Assembly (NCBI GenBank): GCA_938040055.1
Contig: CALHWY010000006.1
Location: 1 to 64,000, forward strand
DNA: 64,000 nucleotides
Source of the DNA: an uncultured Endomicrobiia bacterium
GTDB taxonomy: Bacteria > Elusimicrobiota > Endomicrobiia > Endomicrobiales > Endomicrobiaceae
Direction of reading: 5' to 3'
The notes beneath the pieces were generated by a model that worked only from the letters and a program-made list of their open reading frames with translations, ran no database searches and was not told the origin of the DNA. Positions 1 through 8,159 of the stretch are shown one piece after another. The position numbers and the translations under genes were made by a program. Position 1 is the stretch's first letter; every line of letters starts with the position of its first letter.

Positions 1-153
1 GGCGTTTAACGCCGGCCCGGATTTTTTTATAAAATATAAAAAAACGCTTTTTCTTGCCTGTGTTTTTACAAAATATTTCCGGCGCAAATCCAACTTATAT
101 TTTGCCGCCCGGGGTGGAAAACAAAGCCCGTCGCCCCAAAACCGGAAACTCTT

Positions 154-2001
154 TTATTTTTTCACGGCTATTTTTTTAACTTTCTGCCCGCCGAGCGGGG
201 TTTTTACGGTAATAAAATAAACGCCCGGCGCTATTTGTAAACCTTTTCCGTTTTTCAAATCCCATTCTATCGTCATTTTTCCGTTTTTTAATTTCAGATC
301 CGAAGCGTCAAAACCTTTAACGAATTCACCGGTTACGGTATATGCGTAAACTTCTATTTTACCCGCATAAGGAAAATTGGTTATATTTATGCGGCCGTGT
401 CTGCTTATGCTTGCCGGATTTGGATAACAGATTATATTGCCCGCATCGCTTTCTCCGGGAAAGCCGGAATCGCCGAGCGCGAGTTTTCCTTTGCCGTAAA
501 TATTATCGGTGGAAGAAGCTATGGGCTTGTAATATGAAAGCAGTTTCTCTTTAAGCCGGTCAACGCTCATTGTTCTGTCGAGAGACAAAAGCAAAGCGGC
601 CGACGCCGCTATATGGGGAGTCGCCGCAGACGTGCCGCGAAAAGCGCGGTTTCCGTACGAAGAAGTAGTGACATACGAAGGTGCTACGATATCAGGCTTT
701 TGCGCCTGCGGCAAAACCGGCGTCGCTCTCGTCGGCCCCCATGAACTGTAGCTGTCTATCGGCCCGTTGACCCATTTAAACACATTTACCGCTCCCACGG
801 ACACGGCTTCTCTGGAATCCGCCGGAGAAGAAAGGCTGCTTTCGGATTTTTTATCGGAAGAGTCGGCGTAAAAACCGTCAAAACACAGTCTTATGTGCAG
901 GTCTTTAGCAATATTATTCTTCTTGATTTTAATTCTTACGTATCTGCCCGACGCAGATCCGTTGGACGCATATACGCTGGGTTTGCTTCCGGCGCTCCAG
1001 AATGAAGAATCAATCAGATTTGCCCCGGAACCGTCATACATATACAGAATGTATTCTTTGTCGCGCGCGGCGAAATCGTCCCACATCATCCAGACTTCCC
1101 CGTATGCCGGCACATACAGTTCAAGATAGTCTTTTCCGTCGGGAAATATCATCCATCCCCCGCTGCCGCCGTTAAAAATTCCAAACCATGAATTTTCGGC
1201 CTCATTGCCGGCGGCGAATACGGGCAGTATGCCTTTATTATAAGCGGACGTTGCCATGCGCGCGAAATCTCCGGATCCGTCGCACCAAAAACCCACGGAA
1301 AAACCTATAGAACAGCTGGCTATGGAAATGTTCTGGCTTTTGCAGTAAGCGAAAGCGTTTTGCAGGGAAGGGGCATCGCTTATTTTAAGCAGATACATCT
1401 TTGCTTTGGGAACAAAATCATATATTACTTCGGCGCAGCCGCTTCCGTGCAGTTCGGTTTCATAAGAGGAATTTATGCCGGGATTGCCGAATTTCGTAAA
1501 ATCTTTGGTTATAAGATCGGCGGGCAGTTCCCCGGAAGCCTGCAAATTTTCATAGCCGTAAAAGCCCACGTCTATAACGGCTATTTTAACGCCTTCGCCG
1601 TTTACATTATTATATGCGTATATGGAAGCGTTTACGGCATCCCGTCCTTCCGTAATCTTTCCGAGCGCTTTTGCCTTTACGTTCAGATCGATATTTTTGA
1701 CGCCTTTTATGTTTATAAGCTCATCCACAGCTTCAGCGGGAATTTCCGCGCTTAAAAAATTTTCCGATTTTATATATTCAATGCCTTTCGACCTGAAAAA
1801 AGACGTATCTATGCGCGCGGCATCGTCATTTTCCGGAAAAAATATTACGTCTACCTTTCCGGAAGCGGAAGTTCTTGCCATTGTTTTTGTCTGCAAAGCT
1901 TTCTTGCGGAGATTGCCGCTTATGACCGGATTTTCCTGCGCAAAAACCGCATTTGAAAACAAAAATAATAAAAGCAGGGCAAAAGAGAATATTTTTTTCA
2001 T
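154..2001 (-). CDS. Secreted subtilisin-like (S8) serine protease with C-terminal PNP-type domain
   Basis: Exported protease of 615 aa. Residues 1-21 form a signal peptide ending in an Ala-rich cleavage site. The S8 triad is visible: Asp144 (AVIDVGFYG), His185 (ELHGSG) and Ser458 (GTSAATPH), with oxyanion Asn266 (AAGNEA). About 120 residues (275-395) are inserted between the oxyanion Asn and the Ser block and may form an accessory beta domain. The last 95 residues start with CYPNP and look like the PNP/FlgD-like or type IX sorting-like domains at the C-termini of secreted proteins; the GH81 enzyme at 33251-36850 ends with the same kind of domain. The start at 2001 is chosen because AGGAA lies just upstream and the signal peptide begins there; a longer frame reaches 2043. 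The substrate is unknown. It lies downstream of a PorV-like gene. Confidence 0.9.
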   Translation of the reverse strand: MKKIFSFALLLLFLFSNAVFAQENPVISGNLRKKALQTKTMARTSASGKVDVIFFPENDDAARIDTSFFRSKGIEYIKSENFLSAEIPAEAVDELINIKGVKNIDLNVKAKALGKITEGRDAVNASIYAYNNVNGEGVKIAVIDVGFYGYENLQASGELPADLITKDFTKFGNPGINSSYETELHGSGCAEVIYDFVPKAKMYLLKISDAPSLQNAFAYCKSQNISIASCSIGFSVGFWCDGSGDFARMATSAYNKGILPVFAAGNEAENSWFGIFNGGSGGWMIFPDGKDYLELYVPAYGEVWMMWDDFAARDKEYILYMYDGSGANLIDSSFWSAGSKPSVYASNGSASGRYVRIKIKKNNIAKDLHIRLCFDGFYADSSDKKSESSLSSPADSREAVSVGAVNVFKWVNGPIDSYSSWGPTRATPVLPQAQKPDIVAPSYVTTSSYGNRAFRGTSAATPHIAASAALLLSLDRTMSVDRLKEKLLSYYKPIASSTDNIYGKGKLALGDSGFPGESDAGNIICYPNPASISRHGRINITNFPYAGKIEVYAYTVTGEFVKGFDASDLKLKNGKMTIEWDLKNGKGLQIAPGVYFITVKTPLGGQKVKKIAVKK

Positions 2002-2128
2002 TGTTTTCCTTTCAAAATTTCTGCGTTTTTTTATTTCCCGCATAAAATTTTAATTTCCTGGCGATAAAAAAAACTTCTTAAAAAGCCGCGGGCGTTTGGA
2101 TTGCGTCTGCGTTTATCAAAAATATTTT

Positions 2129-3061
2129 TTAAAAATTCACCTGCAGGGAAATCATATTCACGTTTCCGAGATCCCCGAAAGGCATCCAGGCATAATCAAA
2201 GACAAAAAAACCGTATTCGACCCCGAAACCCGCGGAAAGATTTTTGCCGTACCATTCGCCGAGAAATTTATTGTCATTGTTTAGATGCAAATTATAGCCC
2301 AGCCTTGCGAAAAACATCTGCTCATAATTGAACTCGCAAGAAGCCTTTAGCTGCATTACGACGTCAAAAAAACATCTGAACTCCAAACCGTAAACCAGCA
2401 TGGAATCAAACTCTTCCGGCTTATCGGTAAAAGCCACATAAGCGCTTGACGGCATGGGATAACCGTCCGCCGGCGGACCGGCATTGTCCAAACCGCCGGC
2501 AAGATACCATGTTTTATCCGGCATATAAATTCCCGCCGCGCTTAAAGTAAAACCCGCCGTTTCGCCGTCGTCGATAGTCTGCCTTACATATTTAAAATTC
2601 ACGCCGGCGCAAACATCATATGTTATTATCCTGCCGTATGAAGCTCCTATAAAAGCGTCCGCGGCCGTGAAAACGCCGTTTGCCGCATATCCTCCGGAAC
2701 CGTCTTCGACATATCCTTCCATCTTTCCGTAATCAAAACCGGCATATGAGATATTTATACCGTCGCTGCCGTTCTTTAAAGGAACGGTAATACTGAATGA
2801 ATTGAAAGATGTGTCCTGAAAATATAAAGAATACGAAGCCGAAAGAGATATCCTGCCGCAGAAAGGAAGCAGCGCGGGATTTACCGCGGCGGTTTTAGTG
2901 TCAAATATGCCGATCCCGGCGGAAGCGGCCTGTGAAGCATTGAAAGGAATTTTTAAAAAATCAAAAACCGTCGTACCCGCCAGCCCTTCGGACGCATAAA
3001 CGTTCCCAAACAGGATCGGGGCGCAAAAGCAGACAATAAAATATCTTCGTCTATTAAACAT
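2129..3061 (-). CDS. PorV/PorQ-like (UPF0164-type) outer-membrane beta-barrel protein
   Basis: 310 aa, with an N-terminal signal peptide of about 23 residues, alternating beta-strand pattern and a C-terminal Phe (SLQVNF), as in outer-membrane barrels. The N-terminal block (FLKIPFNASQAASAG followed by AVNPALLP) resembles the PorV/UPF0164 family. In Bacteroidota PorV is a shuttle protein for type IX secretion cargo. Here it lies 127 bp upstream of a protease with a PNP-type C-terminal domain, so a cargo-handling role is possible but inferred. No other type IX components are in the window. Family call is from pattern recognition only. Confidence 0.6.
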   Translation of the reverse strand: MFNRRRYFIVCFCAPILFGNVYASEGLAGTTVFDFLKIPFNASQAASAGIGIFDTKTAAVNPALLPFCGRISLSASYSLYFQDTSFNSFSITVPLKNGSDGINISYAGFDYGKMEGYVEDGSGGYAANGVFTAADAFIGASYGRIITYDVCAGVNFKYVRQTIDDGETAGFTLSAAGIYMPDKTWYLAGGLDNAGPPADGYPMPSSAYVAFTDKPEEFDSMLVYGLEFRCFFDVVMQLKASCEFNYEQMFFARLGYNLHLNNDNKFLGEWYGKNLSAGFGVEYGFFVFDYAWMPFGDLGNVNMISLQVNF

Positions 3062-3069
3062 TTGCCAAT

Positions 3070-3098
3070 ATAAAACATTATTTTTACTTTTATATCAA
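3070..3098 (-). promoter_or_regulatory. Possible promoter of the PorV-like/protease pair
   Basis: On the minus strand TTGATA (3098-3093), a 17-bp spacer and TTTTAT (3075-3070), about 9 bp before the ATG. The -10 box is only 4/6, so this is weak, but position and spacing match the stronger promoters in the window. Confidence 0.35.
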
Positions 3099-3200
3099 GA
3101 TGCGAAGTTCGTATTTTACGCTACGGCGGACACATTGCCTAAGACGGCGCGATTCAGCCAGAATGCGGAGAAATTCATATTTGCGGATTATGCCGGGAGA

Positions 3201-3776
3201 TTATTTCAGGGAGGATATTTTCGAGACTGCTTTTTCGATTCCGGACTCCGCTATTTCGTCAAAGAGAGCAAGCGCTTTTCGGGACACGCTTTCGATTTTC
3301 TCTTTATCTTCCCGGCGGAACGCCGACAAAACAAAATCGGGCGTTTTTACGAATTCCGGCAAAGGGCCTATGCCGAGTTTCATCCTGGCGAATTTGTCGC
3401 TGTGAAGACGGGATATTATGGAACCTATGCCGTTATGCCCTCCGGAAGAGCCGGACATCCTGATCCTGTATTCTCCAAGAGGAATAGAAAAGTCGTCGTA
3501 AAAAACAAATATTTCTTCGGGTTTGATTTTATAATACCTTGCCGCCGAGGCGACAGGCTCTCCGGAAAGGTTCATAAAAGTCATAGGCTTTAAAAGAATG
3601 ATTTTACCGTTTTGCCCGTCATAAAAAGAAATATCCGCCATATTTTCCAGATTTTTGAATTTCAGACCTTTAGCCTCCGCTACAGCGTCTAAAACCGTAA
3701 AACCGAGATTATGGCGGGTATTTTTATATTTATCTCCGGGATTGCCAAGTCCGGCAAACAGCTTAATGTCAGGCAT
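3201..3776 (-). CDS. pth: Peptidyl-tRNA hydrolase
   Basis: Cytoplasmic enzyme that releases peptides from peptidyl-tRNA dropped by ribosomes. 191 aa, normal for the bacterial Pth family. Active-site residues line up with the E. coli enzyme: Asn12 (GLGNPG), His22 (NTRHNLGF), Asn69 (TFMNLSG), Asp95 (FYDDFS) and Asn115 (GGHNG). It starts 3 bp after the rplY stop codon and is the last gene of the long operon; prs-rplY-pth is a conserved order in many bacteria. Confidence 0.97.
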   Translation of the reverse strand: MPDIKLFAGLGNPGDKYKNTRHNLGFTVLDAVAEAKGLKFKNLENMADISFYDGQNGKIILLKPMTFMNLSGEPVASAARYYKIKPEEIFVFYDDFSIPLGEYRIRMSGSSGGHNGIGSIISRLHSDKFARMKLGIGPLPEFVKTPDFVLSAFRREDKEKIESVSRKALALFDEIAESGIEKAVSKISSLK

Positions 3777-3779
3777 TTT

Positions 3780-4448
3780 TTATTTTTTTTCTCCGGCGAC
3801 TTCTCCTCCTTCGCCTTCTTTGTCTTTCTTGCCTTTTGAAATAACTTCAGGCTGCGCCGCTTCGGCGGCCGGCTCGGGAGCGGCTTCCTCTTTAACCGTA
3901 ACGGCTACGACGTGAACTATAAGAGTTGAAGGATCCTGGGTATATTCGACGCCGTCCATTTTGGGAAGTTCGGCTATTGTTATCCCCTGCCCGATGCCTA
4001 AAGGCGAAACGTCAATACTGATTTTTTGAGGAATTTTCGTAGGCAGACAAGACACTTCTACTTCTCTTACTATAAATTCCATAAGACCGCCGAAATTTTT
4101 AACGCCGTCCGCAACTCCTTCAATGTGTATGGGAACCATTACCTCGATCTTATCTTTCAGCGATATAACCTGAAAATCTATATGCATGGGAGCCTGCGTC
4201 AGAACATTTCTTTGCAGTTCTTTTATGATAGCCGACTGTTTTCCTTCTTTCATTTTAAGGTTTATAACCACGTTCTCCCCATGGGCTTCAACTATGGACA
4301 TAAATGCCTTTGAATCTACAGAAATCGAGGCCGGATTTATATCTTTTCCGTAAATGACGGCGGGAATCTTTCCCTGTTTTCTAAAGCTTTCCAAACCGCT
4401 TTTTGATCCGGTCTCTCTGATTTGAGCGTCTAAAATTACTTCCTTCAT
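3780..4448 (-). CDS. rplY: 50S ribosomal protein L25, long CTC/TL5 form
   Basis: 5S rRNA-binding ribosomal protein of the long general-stress CTC type: an L25 N-terminal domain (starting MKEVILDAQIRETG) and a second beta domain, 222 aa in all, with a charged Lys/Glu/Gly-rich tail. The start at 4448 is preceded by a strong Shine-Dalgarno (GGAGGAAGG); an upstream frame reaching 4505 adds 19 residues not typical of the family. Lies between prs and pth, as in many genomes. Confidence 0.95.
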   Translation of the reverse strand: MKEVILDAQIRETGSKSGLESFRKQGKIPAVIYGKDINPASISVDSKAFMSIVEAHGENVVINLKMKEGKQSAIIKELQRNVLTQAPMHIDFQVISLKDKIEVMVPIHIEGVADGVKNFGGLMEFIVREVEVSCLPTKIPQKISIDVSPLGIGQGITIAELPKMDGVEYTQDPSTLIVHVVAVTVKEEAAPEPAAEAAQPEVISKGKKDKEGEGGEVAGEKK

Positions 4449-4532
4449 TTCCTTCCTCCGTTTTATGCGATGCACATTATATTTCAATACAATCTCAGAT
4501 TGCATTTTAATTTTTCGCGGACAAATAAAGAA

Positions 4533-5480
4533 CTATACGAATAAAGCGCTTATGGATTCATCATTGGAAATTCTCATAATCGCCTCGGCAAGTATTGAAG
4601 CAATGCTTAGCACGGCTATTTTCTCCGTCGGCCCGCTGCCGGACAGAGGTATTGAATCCGTTATAACAAGCTCTTCTATGCATGAATCCTGGATTTTTTG
4701 TTTCGCGTTTCCGGAAAGAACGCCGTGCGAAGCCGTGGCGAACACTCTCGCCGCCCCTTTTGTTTTTATCGCTTCGGCGACTTTTGTCAGCGTGCCGGCC
4801 GTATCCACAAGATCGTCAAGGATAATGCAGGTTTTTCCCTTCACCTCGCCTATGATATTCATTATGGCGGCCTCATTGGGGCGCGGCCTTCTTTTATCGA
4901 CAATGGCGAGTTCCGCGTTAAAATGTTTCGCGAAAGATCTCGCTCTTTCAACGCCGCCGGCGTCGGGCGAAACAATCACTATGTCCTTAAACTTCTTATC
5001 TTTCTCTCTTTTTCCCTGAAAGTAGTTTAATATTACCGGCGTTCCGTACAGATGATCTACGGGAATATCAAAAAAACCCTGGATTTGTCCCGCATGAAGA
5101 TCCATGGTCAAAACTCTTGTTATGCCTGAAGCGGCAAGAAGATTCGCCACAAGCCTGGCGGTTATGGGCACTCTCGGTTCCGCTTTTCTGTCCTGTCTGC
5201 CGTATCCGTAATAAGGCATAACGGCCGTGATTCTTCTCGCTGAAGCCCTTTTTAACGCATCGGCTATAATAAGGAGCTCCATAAGATTTTCATTTACCGG
5301 AGAACATGTCGGCTGTATTATGTAACAGTCCGCGCCCCTGACATTATCGACTATTTTAACCTGTATTTCGCCGTCGCTGAAATGCCCTACTTTCGCCTCG
5401 CTCAGTTCAACGCCGAGTTTCTGGACGATCTGTTTCGCCAGTTCGATGTTAGCGTTTCCGGAAATGATCTTAAGCTTCAT
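4533..5480 (-). CDS. prs: Ribose-phosphate pyrophosphokinase
   Basis: Makes PRPP from ribose 5-phosphate and ATP, the entry point for nucleotide, histidine and tryptophan synthesis. 315 aa, standard class I length. The PRPP-binding loop DDLVDTAGT is at 222-230, catalytic-region His129 lies in DLHAGQ, and the regulatory-flexible loop region GYGRQDRK is present. It starts 10 bp after the glmU stop codon, in the same transcription unit. Confidence 0.97.
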   Translation of the reverse strand: MKLKIISGNANIELAKQIVQKLGVELSEAKVGHFSDGEIQVKIVDNVRGADCYIIQPTCSPVNENLMELLIIADALKRASARRITAVMPYYGYGRQDRKAEPRVPITARLVANLLAASGITRVLTMDLHAGQIQGFFDIPVDHLYGTPVILNYFQGKREKDKKFKDIVIVSPDAGGVERARSFAKHFNAELAIVDKRRPRPNEAAIMNIIGEVKGKTCIILDDLVDTAGTLTKVAEAIKTKGAARVFATASHGVLSGNAKQKIQDSCIEELVITDSIPLSGSGPTEKIAVLSIASILAEAIMRISNDESISALFV

Positions 5481-5490
5481 GGCAGCCTCT

Positions 5491-6840
5491 TTATTTTTTT
5501 CTATGCTTCAATTCCTGCCTGGCTCTTGCTATAGCAAGCTTTCCCGGAGGAATATTGTCCGTTATCGTCGATCCAGCGGCGACAAGAACGCCTTTTCCAA
5601 CGGTGACCGGAGCGACCAGATTTACATTGGAGCCTATAAAAGAATCCGGGCCCACAACGGTTTTATGTTTATTTTTACCGTCATAATTGCATGTTATGGT
5701 TCCGGCCCCTATATTGACATTTTCGCCTATTTCCGCATCCCCTATATAGGAAAGATGATTGATTTTCGAATTTTTCGATACCAAAGCCTTTTTCGTTTCG
5801 CTGAAATTTCCGACTTTCACGCCGTCTTTGAAAACGGAACCGGGTCTTATATGCGAAAACGGGCCGATTTTTGAATTTTTTCCTATTTTCGCGCCGTTAA
5901 TATATGAATACGAAACAGAGACATTGTCCGCAATATGCGACTTTTTAATATAACTGCTGCCCCGTATAACGCAGTTTTTTCCTATTGTGACGCCCGCGTC
6001 TATAAAAACGCCCGGATATATTACCGTGTCTCTTCCTATTTCGGCGTCATCGGAAATATAAACATTGCGCGCGTCTATGAAAGTTACGCCTTTTTCGAAA
6101 AGCCCGGCTATTTTTCTTTCCTGCAAAACGCTTTCGGCTTCATACAGCTGTCTGCGGCTGTTTATGCCTTTAAGCTCAAAAGCGTTTTCGGCTATAAGCG
6201 CCGCGGCCTTTTTGCCCGCTTTTTTCAGTATTTCCACTGTATCGGTAAGATAATATTCTTTTTTGGCATTATCGGCTTTTACTTTTAAAAGAGCTTTCCA
6301 GATATTATTATCAAAACAGTATATTCCGCTGTTTACTTCATTTATCAGCTTTTCCCCTGCGGAAGCGTCTTTTTCTTCAACTATTTTTTCAAGATAAGCC
6401 CCGTTTCTGACTATGCGGCCGTATCCCGAAGGATTATCCGTTTTCACGGACAGAACCGTAACGCAAACTCCGTTTTTCTTATTGTATTTTACAAGAGAGG
6501 ACAATGTGGAAGTTCTCACCAGCGGAACGTCTCCGCACATCACTAAAACATCGCCTTTATAACCTTTAAGAACTTTCCGCGCCTGCATAAGGGCATGGGC
6601 GGAGCCGAGCTGCTCTTTTTGATATGCTATTTTAACTTTTTCCTCTTTAAGGCTTTCTTCGACCAGTTCAGCTTTATGCCCCACGACAACGACTATATTG
6701 TCGGGTTTCAACGGCTTTACGGCGTCTATGACCCGGTTTATCAGAGGGCGCCCCGAAAGTTTATGAATAACTTTGGGCCGGGACGATTTCATCCTGGTTC
6801 CGGCGCCGGCGGCAAGAATTACTGCGGAAAAACTTTTCAT
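5491..6840 (-). CDS. glmU: Bifunctional GlcNAc-1-P uridyltransferase / GlcN-1-P acetyltransferase
   Basis: Makes UDP-GlcNAc for peptidoglycan and lipid A. The N-terminal nucleotidyltransferase domain opens with LAAGAGTRMK, and the C-terminal half is a left-handed beta-helix of hexapeptide repeats ending in the acetyltransferase site region. About 449 aa, usual size. ATG at 6840 is preferred because the family begins just before the LAAG motif; a GTG at 6855 in the same frame would add five residues and cannot be excluded. The gene follows the tRNA-Gln gene by only about 26 bp. Confidence 0.96.
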   Translation of the reverse strand: MKSFSAVILAAGAGTRMKSSRPKVIHKLSGRPLINRVIDAVKPLKPDNIVVVVGHKAELVEESLKEEKVKIAYQKEQLGSAHALMQARKVLKGYKGDVLVMCGDVPLVRTSTLSSLVKYNKKNGVCVTVLSVKTDNPSGYGRIVRNGAYLEKIVEEKDASAGEKLINEVNSGIYCFDNNIWKALLKVKADNAKKEYYLTDTVEILKKAGKKAAALIAENAFELKGINSRRQLYEAESVLQERKIAGLFEKGVTFIDARNVYISDDAEIGRDTVIYPGVFIDAGVTIGKNCVIRGSSYIKKSHIADNVSVSYSYINGAKIGKNSKIGPFSHIRPGSVFKDGVKVGNFSETKKALVSKNSKINHLSYIGDAEIGENVNIGAGTITCNYDGKNKHKTVVGPDSFIGSNVNLVAPVTVGKGVLVAAGSTITDNIPPGKLAIARARQELKHRKK

Positions 6841-6866
6841 TTTATTAATATCCACGCCCTAGATTA

Positions 6867-6937
6867 CTCCGGGACCAGGACTCGAACCTAGACAAAGGGA
6901 TCCAAAATCCCTTGTGCTACCATTACACCATCCCGGA
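6867..6937 (-). tRNA. tRNA-Gln (anticodon TTG)
   Basis: 71-nt cloverleaf on the minus strand: acceptor arms TCCGGGA and TCCCGGA pair fully, discriminator G, anticodon stem AGGGA/TCCCT with loop TTTTGGA (anticodon TTG), and T arm with TTCGAGT. CCA is not encoded. It sits between spoVG and glmU inside the operon, matching the tRNA-Gln between ispE and prs in Pseudomonas. It is presumably cut out of the operon mRNA. Confidence 0.96.
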
Positions 6938-6957
6938 ATTCAGTTGTTTTTGGTTTT

Positions 6958-7281
6958 TTATGGCATTTCTGGTTCAGACAATTCTGTAGATGCTGCCGTT
7001 TGGGGAGTTTCCGCCTGGGCTTTGGTTTCTTTCAGTTTTTCTTCATATGCGTTAAGAACCAGTTTCTCCATTTCGCCGCGGAATTCATTGGTAATGGGAT
7101 GAGCTATATCCTTAAAAGTGCCGTCGTTTTTCTTTCTCGAAGGCATACATACCATTAAACCTTTCTCGCCTTTTACTATTCTTAAGTTGTGCACTACAAA
7201 ACAATCGTCAAAGGTAACCGCAGCATAAGCTTTCAGTTTTTCCTCGTTTTTGGGAAATACCCTGACTTCGGTTATTTTCAT
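6958..7281 (-). CDS. spoVG: SpoVG family RNA/DNA-binding regulator
   Basis: 107 aa. Begins MKITEVRVFP and contains the family core FDDCFVVHNLRIV and MPSRKKNDGTFKDIAHP, then a low-complexity tail rich in Glu, Thr and Pro. SpoVG proteins are small nucleic-acid-binding regulators found well outside spore-formers. Its start overlaps the ispE stop by 4 bp (ATGA), so the two are translationally coupled. Targets here are unknown. Confidence 0.93.
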   Translation of the reverse strand: MKITEVRVFPKNEEKLKAYAAVTFDDCFVVHNLRIVKGEKGLMVCMPSRKKNDGTFKDIAHPITNEFRGEMEKLVLNAYEEKLKETKAQAETPQTAASTELSEPEMP

Positions 7282-8159
7282 CTCTCCTCCACTGCATCAG
7301 GTTGATTGTACTTAACAGGGTAGACCGTCCAAGTATTCCGGTAATATTCACGCAGTTTAGATTTTATGGTTTCTGATTGAGATTCAGAGCCAAAGATGCC
7401 AAAAACCGTTGCGCCAGAGCCTGACATAAAGCTTGCACAACCCAAATCAGCCATAATGCTTTTGATTTTTGCTATCTCAGGATACTCCGGAAAAACAAAT
7501 TCCTCGAGCCTGTTAAAGCAATATTTTAAAGCATTGTTTTTGTTAAAAGAACCACTGCAAATAAGCTTTTTGATTTTATGAATTTTTCTCGGTTTTGTCA
7601 ATGGAAACTTTACTTTTTCATACACGGAGCGCGTTGGAACGCCAAAGCCCGGATTCACCAATAGTATAGGCATTTCCGGCATATCCGCAAGAGGCGTTAC
7701 GACTTCCCCTTTTCCTTCGCATAAAGCGGTGCCGCCTGTAAGAAAAAATGCGACGTCCGCGCCAAGCGCGGCGGCCGTTTTTTCAAGCTCCGGCTTTTGA
7801 ACTTTTATATTCCACAAACGCACCAGCGCCTTAATGACGGCCGCCGCGTCGGAAGACCCCCCTCCGAGACCGGCTCCGGCGGGAATATTTTTTTTCAGGG
7901 TGATTTTAACGCCTTTTTTTATTGAAAATTTGTCCCTCACGGCGGCGGCGGCCTTATACGCTATGTTTGAACCGTCCGACGGAAGCGCGGGATTGTCGCA
8001 CTCCAGCAGTATTCCGCCGCGGGCGTCCTCAACGGTTATTTCGTCATAAAGGCCGACCGTCTGCATTATCGATTCCAAATTATGATATCCGTCGGCCCTT
8101 TTTTCTTTTATTTCAAGATAAAGATTAATTTTCGCCGGCGCCGAAATTTTGATTTTCAT
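7278..8159 (-). CDS. ispE: 4-diphosphocytidyl-2-C-methyl-D-erythritol kinase
   Basis: GHMP kinase of the non-mevalonate isoprenoid pathway, phosphorylating CDP-ME. 293 aa. The family start APAKINLYLEI is seen with Lys10, the ATP loop PAGAGLGGGSS is at 93-103, and GADVAFFLTGG carries the catalytic Asp region. It overlaps the upstream TPR/LolB-like gene by 35 bp and spoVG by 4 bp, so it is firmly part of the operon. Confidence 0.96.
   Translation of the reverse strand: MKIKISAPAKINLYLEIKEKRADGYHNLESIMQTVGLYDEITVEDARGGILLECDNPALPSDGSNIAYKAAAAVRDKFSIKKGVKITLKKNIPAGAGLGGGSSDAAAVIKALVRLWNIKVQKPELEKTAAALGADVAFFLTGGTALCEGKGEVVTPLADMPEMPILLVNPGFGVPTRSVYEKVKFPLTKPRKIHKIKKLICSGSFNKNNALKYCFNRLEEFVFPEYPEIAKIKSIMADLGCASFMSGSGATVFGIFGSESQSETIKSKLREYYRNTWTVYPVKYNQPDAVEER

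Noticed and set aside
1..13. GGCGT-TTA-ACGCC hairpin at the left edge followed by a T-run some bases later
   Set aside because: Short stem and the T-run is separated by ten bases; without the neighbouring gene it cannot be called a terminator.
5491..6855. glmU starting at the GTG at 6855
   Set aside because: ATG at 6840 matches the usual distance to the LAAG motif better; the GTG remains possible but is not preferred.
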